Part shown: in pieces, positions 26,741 through 35,333 of the stretch
Numbering within the stretch: the stretch's first letter is position 1
Layout of the letters: every line of letters starts with the position of its first letter
Source of the DNA: Parabacteroides sp.
GTDB lineage: Bacteria; Bacteroidota; Bacteroidia; Bacteroidales; Tannerellaceae
Assembly (NCBI GenBank): GCA_022775005.1
Contig: JALFJR010000026.1
Coordinates: 1 to 64,000, forward strand
Direction of reading: 5' to 3'
Length of the DNA: 64,000 nucleotides
The notes under the pieces: generated by a model
The model's database searches: none
The model's input: only the letters and a program-made list of their open reading frames with translations
Told to the model about the DNA's origin: nothing
Translations under genes and position numbers: made by a program

Positions 26741-28054
26741 TCAAAACCACAAGAATACCATGAGCAATCCTAAGGCGACAGATACACCGGTGGCGATCAA
26801 GCCGGGGAGCATGAACGAATGGTTCAACAGGTATTTGCCGATGCGGGTCGTGCCCGTGCGGTCAAAGTTAATCGCTGCCACGATGGTGGGGTAATTCGGG
26901 ATGAAGAAATAACCATTCACTGTCGGGAAAAGGGCGATCAACATCCAAGGAGAGAGCCCTAACGCCAACCCTAAAGGCAGCATCGCACGAATAGTGGCTG
27001 CTTGGCTGAACAGTAAGATGGACATCACGAAGAGGGCGATGCCGAAGAGCCAGGGCATTTCGGTAACGACCTGTTCGATCGAGCCCTTCAACTCCGTCAT
27101 GTTACCTCCGATAAAGGTGTCACCCATCCAAGCGATACCGAAGATCGCCACCACCGCTTGCATACCGGCGCTAAACACGGAGCCGGTAGCTGCCTTGATA
27201 CCATCCGTGCGGGTGATGAGCAGGATCAATGCTGCCGCACCCAACATCAACACCTCGATGATATGCGCCATCGGCATTAAGACTGTTCCTGCACTGGTGT
27301 CGAAATGGGGGCGCAAGGTCTCGATTGAGCCAAATAAGACAATCGCTAATGTGGCCAAGATGAAAATCGCTACGGAGAGGGCTGCGTTTCGTTGATTCTC
27401 AACCCCCTTTGCCTCATAGTGTTGCGTCTTGAACTCGCCGCTCGCTAATCGACGTTGGTATTCGGGATCATCCATCAACTCCTTGCCGACCTTCAACGAG
27501 AAGATCGCACCTGCCATCACACCGATAAACGTGCAAGGGATGGAGATCATCAAGATATTCAGCAAGCTGATGCCTTGACCGCTTAGCATACTGAGCAAGG
27601 CCACTGTGGCCGCCGAGATAGGGCTGGCGGTGATGGCTTGTTGAGAGGCGATTACCGCGATGCCCAACGGCCGTTCAGGGCGAATCTTCGTCTCGGTCGC
27701 TACCTCGGCGATCACCGGAAGAACGGAGTAAGCCACATGTCCCGTGCCGGCGATGAAGGTGAAGAGGTAGGTCACGATAGGGCTTAAGATCGTGATGCGC
27801 TGGGGATGCTTGCGCAGGAGCCGCTCCGCCCATTTCACCATCAGATCCAAACCACCCGCCGCTTGCATACAGCTGGCTGCGGCGATGACCGCCACAATCA
27901 TCAGCATGACATCAATCGGGGGAGAGGTGGGTTGAAGCCCAAAAACAAACGTGAGAATACCAAGGCCGAGGCCTCCTAAAACACCTAAACCGATGCCTCC
28001 AATACGGGCACCGATTAAGATGGCTACCAAAACGAATGCTAATTGGATCAGCAT
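26741..28054 (-). CDS. Anaerobic C4-dicarboxylate transporter (DcuA/DcuB family)
   Basis: About 437 residues, very hydrophobic, with roughly ten to twelve membrane segments. GARIGGIGLGVLGGLGL, PIDVMLMIVAVIAAASCMQAAGGLD, GTGHVAYSVLPVIAEVA and RPERPLGIAVIASQQAITASPISAA are family signatures. Dcu carriers exchange fumarate, aspartate or malate for succinate, fitting fumarate-respiring Bacteroidales. The frame opens at 28093; MLIQLAFV at 28054 matches the family start. A TACTTTTG box (28098-28091) drives it, overlapping the divergent GH2 promoter. Confidence 0.94.
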   Translation of the reverse strand: MLIQLAFVLVAILIGARIGGIGLGVLGGLGLGILTFVFGLQPTSPPIDVMLMIVAVIAAASCMQAAGGLDLMVKWAERLLRKHPQRITILSPIVTYLFTFIAGTGHVAYSVLPVIAEVATETKIRPERPLGIAVIASQQAITASPISAATVALLSMLSGQGISLLNILMISIPCTFIGVMAGAIFSLKVGKELMDDPEYQRRLASGEFKTQHYEAKGVENQRNAALSVAIFILATLAIVLFGSIETLRPHFDTSAGTVLMPMAHIIEVLMLGAAALILLITRTDGIKAATGSVFSAGMQAVVAIFGIAWMGDTFIGGNMTELKGSIEQVVTEMPWLFGIALFVMSILLFSQAATIRAMLPLGLALGLSPWMLIALFPTVNGYFFIPNYPTIVAAINFDRTGTTRIGKYLLNHSFMLPGLIATGVSVALGLLMVFLWF

Positions 28055-28077
28055 GATGCGTATTTTTTTTAAAATCG

Positions 28078-28107
28078 TTTGTAATAGTTGCAAAAGTAGT
28101 AAATTTG
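28078..28107. promoter_or_regulatory. Overlapping divergent promoters of the dicarboxylate transporter and GH2 genes
   Basis: Plus strand: TTTG (28078-28081), 18-base spacer, TAAATTTG (28100-28107). Minus strand: TACTTTTG (28098-28091). The two cores overlap, so the two genes may exclude one another. Confidence 0.6.
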
Positions 28108-28141
28108 GGGCATAATCGTAGAATCTAAACCTAAAAAAGTC

Positions 28142-30655
28142 ATGAGAAGAGGTTTCCTTTATTTAGTATTTGTGGTGGCGGGAGTGTTAGGTGTGATGCC
28201 CTCCCTCCGTGCCGAGGGACGTGCAGAACATTTGTTGGAGAAGGGGTGGCGTTTCACCCGGGCAGATAATCCTACGTTCAAGGAGGTATCTTGTGCGGAT
28301 GCGGATTGGCAAAACGTCACGGTGCCACACGATTGGGCGATCTATGGTCCTTTCAGTGCGCAAAATGACAAGCAGGAGGTGGCCATCGCACAAGATGGAC
28401 AAACGGAGGCGATGGAGCATGCCGGTCGTACGGGAGGATTGCCATTCGTCGGTGTCGGTTGGTATCGCCTGGATTTCGAGGTGCCGGAGTTCTCCGCCGG
28501 GAAGCGGGCAACGTTGCTCTTCGATGGGGCGATGAGTCATGCGCGTGTCTATGTGAATGGCGAGGAGGTGGGTTATTGGCCCTATGGCTATAATAGTTTC
28601 CATTTCGACATCACCCGTCAGTTGCGTCCGGGGCAGAAGAATATCTTGGCAGTGCGCTTGGAGAACCTGCCCGAATCCTCCCGTTGGTATCCCGGCGCAG
28701 GATTGTACCGCAACGTGCATCTGATCGTCACCGAGGCGGCGCATATCCCCGTGTGGGGCACCTATGTCACGACCCCGGAGGTGAGCCGGGAGGCTGCGAA
28801 GGTGGCTATGCGCACGAAGGTGGTCTTACCTGATGGGGCGGATCCATCAAGATACACGCTGAAAACCCGGTTGCTCAACCCGAATGGCCAGCAGTTGATC
28901 GAGTTATCGGAGTCGTTGAAGGACAATTCGTTGGGAAAGGGTGTCGAGCAGACATGCACGGTGCGCACCCCGACGTTTTGGTCGGTGGATATGCCTGCCT
29001 TGTACAAAGCGGAGAGCCGCCTCTATGAGGGGGATCGGTTGTGTGATACCTATACCACCACCTTCGGCATACGCTCGATCGAGGTGATCCCCGACAAAGG
29101 CTTCTTCCTCAATGGTGAGCGTGTCGTGTTCAAGGGTGTTTGCAACCATCACGACTTGGGGCCCTTGGGAGCGGCGGTCAATCGGGCGGCTATTCGTCGG
29201 CAGATCACGATGTTGAAGGATATGGGTTGCAATGCCATTCGGACCTCGCACAACATGCCCGCGCCGGAGTTGGTGGAGGCGTGCGACGAGATGGGTATGA
29301 TGTTGATGGCCGAGAGTTTCGACGAGTGGAACCAGCCGAAGTGCGCCAATGGCTACAACCTGCTGTTCAACGATTGGGCAGAGAAAGACCTCGTGAATCT
29401 CATCCATCACTATCGCAACAACCCCAGCGTGATGTTCTGGTGCATCGGTAATGAGGTGCCTAACCAGGGCGACAAGGAGGGATATAAGGTGGCGAAATGG
29501 TTGCAAGACATCTGCCATCGGGAGGATCCCACACGCCCCGTGACACAAGGTATGGACAATCCCGATGCCGTGGTGAGCAACGGCTTCGCGGCGGTGATGG
29601 ACGTGGCGGGATTCAACTATCGTCCCTTCCGCTATGTGCGCAACTACAACGTCTTGCCGCAGAAATTGATCCTCGGCAGCGAGACGGCCTCGACGGTCAG
29701 CTCCCGCGGTGTCTATAAGTTCCCCGTTGAGCGGCGGGCAATGGCCACCTACGACGATCATCAGAGTTCCGGCTACGACGTGGAGCATTGCAGCTGGTCG
29801 AACCTTCCGGAGGATGATTTCATCCAGCATGAGGATCTGCCCTATTGCATGGGAGAGTTCGTGTGGACCGGTTTCGACTATTTGGGCGAGCCGACACCTT
29901 ACTATACCAATTGGCCGAGCCATAGCTCCTTGTTTGGCATCATCGACCTCGCCAGCATCCCGAAGGATCGCTACTACCTCTATCGCAGCCATTGGAACAA
30001 GGAGGAGAAGACCCTCCACATCCTGCCGCATTGGACATGGCCAAATCGCAAGGGAGAAGTAACCCCCATTTTTGTTTACACCAACTATCCCTCGGCGGAG
30101 CTCTTCATCAATGGCAAGAGCCAAGGCCGTCGAGCGAAGGATCTGAGCATTCCGCTCGACGGCAGCTACACGAAGGAGGCGCAGCAAAGTTTTGAGCGTC
30201 AGAAACGCTATCGCTTGATGTGGATGGACACCAAATATGAGCCGGGCACCGTGAAGGTGGTGGCCTACGACGAGCAGGGTAACGTGGCCGCTACGAAGGA
30301 AATCCATACGGCAGGAAAGCCTCATCATATCGAGTTGACCGCCGATCGCACGCACCTCACCGCCGATGGCAAGGATTTGGCGTATATCAACGTACGGGTG
30401 GTAGATAAGAACGGCAACCTCTGTCCCAATGAGACCCGTGAAGTACGTTTCCGAGTGACTGGAGCGGGTAGTTTCCGGGCGGCTGCCAATGGCAACTCCG
30501 TCTGCTTGGAACCTTTCCATCAGCCGAGGATGTCACTTTTCAGTGGCCAGCTGACCGCCATCGTGCAAACCTCCGAGGAGGCAGGTCCCATCGTCTTAGA
30601 GGCCTTTGCCGACGGCATCAAGGGAGCCATCCTCCAAGTCGAATCATCGAGGTAA
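28142..30655 (+). CDS. Glycoside hydrolase family 2, beta-galactosidase-like
   Basis: Exported 837-residue enzyme: signal peptide (about 1-24, ending SLRAEG), sugar-binding domain (about 30-210), immunoglobulin-like domain, TIM barrel (from about 320) and Bacteroidetes-type C-terminal domains (DUF4982-like and Ig-like, about 640-837). Acid/base Glu438 is in CIGNEVPNQ and nucleophile Glu514 in LGSETAS. ICNHHDLGPLGAA-like VCNHHDLG and RTSHNMPAPE are GH2 signatures. Probably hydrolyses beta-galactosides, or another GH2 linkage, in the periplasm. It is not part of a SusCD locus here. Confidence 0.93.
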   Translation: MRRGFLYLVFVVAGVLGVMPSLRAEGRAEHLLEKGWRFTRADNPTFKEVSCADADWQNVTVPHDWAIYGPFSAQNDKQEVAIAQDGQTEAMEHAGRTGGLPFVGVGWYRLDFEVPEFSAGKRATLLFDGAMSHARVYVNGEEVGYWPYGYNSFHFDITRQLRPGQKNILAVRLENLPESSRWYPGAGLYRNVHLIVTEAAHIPVWGTYVTTPEVSREAAKVAMRTKVVLPDGADPSRYTLKTRLLNPNGQQLIELSESLKDNSLGKGVEQTCTVRTPTFWSVDMPALYKAESRLYEGDRLCDTYTTTFGIRSIEVIPDKGFFLNGERVVFKGVCNHHDLGPLGAAVNRAAIRRQITMLKDMGCNAIRTSHNMPAPELVEACDEMGMMLMAESFDEWNQPKCANGYNLLFNDWAEKDLVNLIHHYRNNPSVMFWCIGNEVPNQGDKEGYKVAKWLQDICHREDPTRPVTQGMDNPDAVVSNGFAAVMDVAGFNYRPFRYVRNYNVLPQKLILGSETASTVSSRGVYKFPVERRAMATYDDHQSSGYDVEHCSWSNLPEDDFIQHEDLPYCMGEFVWTGFDYLGEPTPYYTNWPSHSSLFGIIDLASIPKDRYYLYRSHWNKEEKTLHILPHWTWPNRKGEVTPIFVYTNYPSAELFINGKSQGRRAKDLSIPLDGSYTKEAQQSFERQKRYRLMWMDTKYEPGTVKVVAYDEQGNVAATKEIHTAGKPHHIELTADRTHLTADGKDLAYINVRVVDKNGNLCPNETREVRFRVTGAGSFRAAANGNSVCLEPFHQPRMSLFSGQLTAIVQTSEEAGPIVLEAFADGIKGAILQVESSR

Positions 30656-30726
30656 AATAAACGACGATCATGCATATTTTTGCTGTAACGCTGTTGCGTT
30701 ATTGCGAAGGAACAATATCCCAAAAG

Positions 30727-30764
30727 AATGCTTACCTTTGCTTGGCGAAGTGAAGGTAAGCATT
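30727..30764 (+). promoter_or_regulatory. 12-bp perfect inverted repeat containing a TACCTTTG box
   Basis: AATGCTTACCTT (30727-30738) and AAGGTAAGCATT (30753-30764) form a perfect 12-bp stem with a 14-nt loop. The left arm runs into TACCTTTG (30733-30740), a good -7 box for the gene starting at 30801. It may be an operator over the promoter, or a hairpin in the leader, or the terminator of the GH2 gene (followed by TTTTCC). Confidence 0.6.
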
Positions 30765-30800
30765 TTCCGGAAGGAGACAACCATCAAAAAAGGAAGAGTC

Positions 30801-32531
30801 ATGAACGAGATAGCAATCAAGCAAATACCCTATGGCGTGGCCGACTTCGTGTCAGTGAGGGAGCAAAATCTGTATTACGTGGATAAGACGATGTTTCTGC
30901 GAGAGTTGGAGGAACAACCCCGCAACATCTTCTTCATTCGTCCCCGTCGATTTGGCAAGAGTTTGTTCATCAGCATGATGCGAGCCTACTACGACAAGTC
31001 GATGGCGGGTGAGTTCGACAGTCTCTTTGGCGATCTTTGGGTGGGCCAACACCCTACGCCCTTGAAGAATCACTATCAAGTACTCTACTTGGATTTCTCC
31101 CGTGCGGGTAGCAACATGGAGCGTTTGGAGGAGAACTTCAACACCTATTGCTGCAACCGGTTAGACAATTTCATGGATCGCTACGGCAAGGAATACCCCG
31201 CAGATAAAGTGGAGCGCCTATATGCCTCCCGTAACTCGACAGAGAAGTTCAACCTGTTGAACGACATGGCGCATGACCTCGGTCACCCGCTCTACTTGAT
31301 CGTGGATGAGTATGACAACTTCACGAACATCGTGCTCGACGAGCAAGGGGAGGCAGTGTATCACGCCATCACCCATGCGGATGGTTTCTATCGAGACACC
31401 TTCAAGCTGTTCAAGGGCATGTTCGAGCGGATCTTCCTGACAGGTGTGAGCCCCGTGACACTCGATGATTTAACGAGTGGTTTCAACATCGGCTGGCATC
31501 TCTCTACCAATCCCCGATTCGACAAGATGCTGGGATTCAGCACGGAGGATGTGCGCACGATGTTCACCTATTACAAAGAGGTCGGTCGATTGCCAGCGGA
31601 TTGTGACGTGGAGGCGATGATTGCCGACATGAAACCTTGGTATGACAACTATTGCTTCGCTGAAGAATGCTTGAAGAGCGACATCCGGGTATTCAATTGC
31701 GACATGGTGTTGTATTATCTGAGCCACTATGCGGATAGAGGTTGTCCACCCAAGCAGATGCTCGACCCGAACACGAAGACGGATTACAACAAGTTGAAAC
31801 GATTGCTGCAATTTGACAAACTGGATGGGAACAGAAAAGGTGTGTTGATAAAGATTGCCGAGGAGGGAAAGATCGTGACGGAGCTTTTCACCTCCTTCTC
31901 TGCGAGAGAGTTACCTAATCCGGAGATTTTCCCCAGCTTGCTGTTTTATTATGGCATGCTGACGATGGTCGGGACACGGGGCAATCGCCTGATCTTGGGA
32001 ATCCCAAACAATAATGTTCGCAAGCAATACTATAGCTATTTGTTGGAGATGTATCAACCAATGAGCAATTTGAGGCACAACGAACTCAACGACTATTTCG
32101 ACAATATGGCCTTTGACGGCCATTGGGAGGAGGCGTTGCGCTACATCGCCGATGCTTACCAGAAACTCTCGTCGGTGCGTGATATGATCGAGGGCGAACG
32201 CAACATCCAAGGCTTCTTCTTAGCATATCTCAGCTTGAACAGCTATTACCTGACGGCTCCTGAGGTGGAGCTGAATCATGGTTTCTGTGACTTTTTCCTG
32301 CTTCCCGATATGACGCATTACCAAGCGGAGCACAGCTACATCTTAGAATTGAAATACCTACCTAAGAAAGACTTTGCAGAGAAGGGCGAGGCGCAATGGC
32401 AGGAGGCGGTCGAGCAGATCCATCGCTATGCCGTCGCCCCCCGTGTGGAGGCCCTCCGTCAAGGCACACTGCTGCACAAGATCATCATGCAGTTCTGTGG
32501 CTGGGAGTTGGTAAGGATGGAGGAGGTGTAA
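30801..32531 (+). CDS. AAA-ATPase-like / PD-(D/E)XK nuclease family protein (DUF1703 type)
   Basis: 576 residues from the ATG at 30801 (the frame extends further up without support). N-terminus: IPYGVADFVSVREQNLYYVDKT, then a Walker-A-like FIRPRRFGKSLFISM. LYLIVDEYDNF is the Walker B region. The C-terminus has the nuclease signature HGFCDFFLLPD ... YILELKYL, with Asp and Glu-x-Lys. This family is greatly expanded in Bacteroidetes and its role is unsettled; domain content suggests ATP-dependent nucleic-acid cleavage. The SNF2 gene begins 10 bases later. A decayed relative lies at 60595. Confidence 0.9.
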   Translation: MNEIAIKQIPYGVADFVSVREQNLYYVDKTMFLRELEEQPRNIFFIRPRRFGKSLFISMMRAYYDKSMAGEFDSLFGDLWVGQHPTPLKNHYQVLYLDFSRAGSNMERLEENFNTYCCNRLDNFMDRYGKEYPADKVERLYASRNSTEKFNLLNDMAHDLGHPLYLIVDEYDNFTNIVLDEQGEAVYHAITHADGFYRDTFKLFKGMFERIFLTGVSPVTLDDLTSGFNIGWHLSTNPRFDKMLGFSTEDVRTMFTYYKEVGRLPADCDVEAMIADMKPWYDNYCFAEECLKSDIRVFNCDMVLYYLSHYADRGCPPKQMLDPNTKTDYNKLKRLLQFDKLDGNRKGVLIKIAEEGKIVTELFTSFSARELPNPEIFPSLLFYYGMLTMVGTRGNRLILGIPNNNVRKQYYSYLLEMYQPMSNLRHNELNDYFDNMAFDGHWEEALRYIADAYQKLSSVRDMIEGERNIQGFFLAYLSLNSYYLTAPEVELNHGFCDFFLLPDMTHYQAEHSYILELKYLPKKDFAEKGEAQWQEAVEQIHRYAVAPRVEALRQGTLLHKIIMQFCGWELVRMEEV

Positions 32532-32541
32532 GAAAATATAA

Positions 32542-35331
32542 ATGGCCATGAACAACTTTCTGTCTTTTCTGAAGCAAAACCGCTCCTTGGGTATTCCCTC
32601 GCGTGAAACAGCATCCTCTGCCTTCTTTTTTCGCATTGCCACGGATCAGGCGGGGTGTTATGTGGAGACGGTCGATCAGCGGCAGTCACCTCTCTTTCTG
32701 GATTACCGCAGCTACACAGGCGAATTGGCCCAAACGTTACGTCTGTTTGAGCATTTGCGAGATGCGTGCCTGTTGCAGGTGAACTGGGAGCGGGAGTCGG
32801 CAGGGGAGAAGATCTATTTAGCGGATAGTCCCTATTTAATGTGGCAATTAGCACGGTGTCATAACCTGGTGAACGAGGCGATGCTTCCTATCCGGTTGGT
32901 AGAGCAGCCGACATCGCTTTGCTTGGAGCTGCACAAGGAACGAGGAATGCTCGTGCCTAAGTTGCGCATCGAGGACGAGGAGCGACAACCGGAGCTGCCT
33001 GTGCGCCTGTTGACCGACAGTTTCGCTTTGCGGGGAGATCAGCTCTTCCGGATTCTTCCCATAGGAGATCATTACCAGCAGATGGATGCCTTTCTGGCTC
33101 CGTTTGAGGAATCCTGAGTAGAGGAGTATCTCTCGGTTTTCTATTCTTATATACAACATGTGCGGGTGGAGTATGCTGACTATGTGGTGAGCTTCTCGGA
33201 TGAGGCGATAGAGATGGTGCCCACGTTAGTTTTTGAGAAAGTAGATCGCGACCGGGCACTCCATTTGCGCTTGGCCTGTTCCATCCCGGGATATGACGTG
33301 GATTTCGTGACCGATTTCGACGTGAATTGGGTAGCCTCACTGCTGCCGGATCGGCAGATCGTGCTCAAACGCATTGTGCAAGCCTCTGTGGATGAGTTGG
33401 CTCAAACGATGTGGACACAGTTGATGCGATATGCCCCCGACCGTTTGGCGCAGAAGGAGCTTTATCGGGATGGAGACTTTTTCATCGTGCCCGAGGAGAC
33501 AGCCGCTCCCTTTTTGCAAGAGGAACTGCCCTCGTTGCTGCTTGGCTATCGCCTCGTAGGGGTGGAGCGGCTACGCAACTACCAGGTGAAACCGGTAGAA
33601 CCTAAGTTGTATATCTCGCTTCGCTCGGGCATTCACTTCCTGGAGGGCGAACTGAAGCTGAACCTGGATGGCGAGTCGTTCATGCTGGCCGATCTGCTCA
33701 AGCAGTATCGCAAGCATCGCTATATCACACTTTCTGATGATACCCGCGCCGTGCTGGGCGAGGGCTATATCGAGCGGTTGGGACGGGTATTTCAGCCACT
33801 GCAGGGGGGAGAGGTGCGCATCTCCTTCTTCGATCTACCGGAAATGGCTGCGCTGAACCCGCAGCAAGTGGAATGCCAGGAGTATGAACGAATGCTTAAT
33901 GTATTTAAGGGATTCAATGATTTAAAAGATACGCCATTGCAAGAGGTAAAGGTAAAAGCTGTGCTTCGTCCGTATCAAGCGGAGGGGGTAAAATAGCTGC
34001 GTTACCTGCACGACAACAAGCTGGGCGGATGCCTGGCGGATGAAATGGGCTTAGGCAAAACACTGCAGACCATTACGCTCTTGGCCTCGCTCTATCCGGA
34101 AGTGGAAGCGCCATCGTTGATTGTGATGCCCTACAGCCTGCTGTATAATTGGCGAATAGAGCTGACTCGTTTCGCACCTCAGCTGTCGGTCTATTGCTAT
34201 CATGGCGGTATGCGCAACTTGGAGGAGGCGTTGCAGCATTCGGTGATCCTGACCACCTACACGGTGATGCGCAACGACATTGAACTACTTCAGCAGCGGC
34301 AGTTTCATTATGTGATCTTAGAAGAGAGCCAGCACATCAAGGCCTTCGAAGCTCAGGTGACGCAGGCCATCCGACAATTAAACGCACCACACCGGTTGGC
34401 GTTGAGTGGCACCCCCTTTGAGAACAACCTGAAGGAACTTTACTCGCTGTTCTGTTTTCTGAATCCGGGGATGTTTGGCTCGTTGGAGGAGTTTAATACA
34501 CGCTACGCCACCCCAATTCATCGAAAAAACGACAAGGAGGCGATGGAGAGTTTGCGTCGTAAGATTTATCCCTTCCTGCTACGTCGACTGAAAAAGGATG
34601 TGCTGCAAGAGCTGCCCGACGTAATGGATAATCAACTGTTTGTAGAGATGAATGAGGAGCAGGCCCGACTCTATGAGCAACGCAGGGCCTATTACTACCA
34701 ACAAGTTAACCGAAAGATTGATTCGGATGGATTGGAACATTCACGCGCTACGATGCTTCAGGCGATCAATGAGCTACGCCGCATTGCCTCCATCCCCGAA
34801 TGCATGAGCGGTGGACAGATTACCTCGCCTAAGTTGGAGGTGGTGATTAACCTGGTGGCTGAGGCCGTCGCTAACGGGCATAAGGTGGTGATCTTTTTCA
34901 ATTACCTGCTGGGTGTAGAGCTGGTCAGCGACTTACTGGATAAGTTGGGAATTGACTTTGCCCAGATGACCGGCTCGACCCGCAACCGGAAAAGTGTGGT
35001 AGAACGGTTTCAGAACGACCCGCAATGTCGGGTGTTTCTGATGACCTTGAAGACCGGCGGCGTGGGGCTGAACCTGACAGCAGCCGACACAGTGTTTATT
35101 TTCGAGCCTTGGTGGAATAAGGCGGCAGAGGACCAGGCAGTGAGCCGTTTGCACCGCATGGGACAACTCTCGAAGGTGCTTAGCTACTCCATCTTGGTGC
35201 AGGGCACGATCGAGGAGAAGATCTGCTGGCTGCAGCAACAGAAAAAGGAGCTGTTTGCCGGGTTGATCTGTAGCGATAGCCATTCGTTGAAGCATTTGAG
35301 TAAGGAGGACATTAATTATATACTTGGATAG
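32542..35331 (+). pseudogene. SNF2-family helicase gene interrupted by two in-frame stop codons
   Basis: One reading frame of 930 codons is broken by TGA at 33115-33117 and TAG at 33994-33996; all three parts are in the same phase, with no frameshift. Part 2 ends LRPYQAEGVK, part 3 continues LRYLHDNKLGGCLADEMGLGKTLQT, so the TAG sits where SNF2 proteins have Trp (EGVxWL): a TGG to TAG change. Helicase motifs follow: VILEESQHIK (Walker B Asp replaced by Glu), LALSGTPFENNL, LKTGGVGLNLTAADTVFIFEP and AVSRLHRMGQ. The 480-residue N-terminal part has no recognised domain. Either a recent pseudogene or a gene needing readthrough. Codon structure is otherwise intact. Confidence 0.85.
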
Positions 35332-35333
35332 TC

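Noticed and set aside
28904..30520. 538-codon frame antisense to the GH2 gene
   Set aside because: Shadow frame of a GC-rich gene; His/Arg-rich composition, no motif, no promoter.
33115..33996. Recoding of TGA/TAG as selenocysteine or pyrrolysine
   Set aside because: TAG at a position where SNF2 proteins have Trp fits a point mutation; TAG is a normal terminator elsewhere (e.g. 35329), and no recoding machinery is visible.
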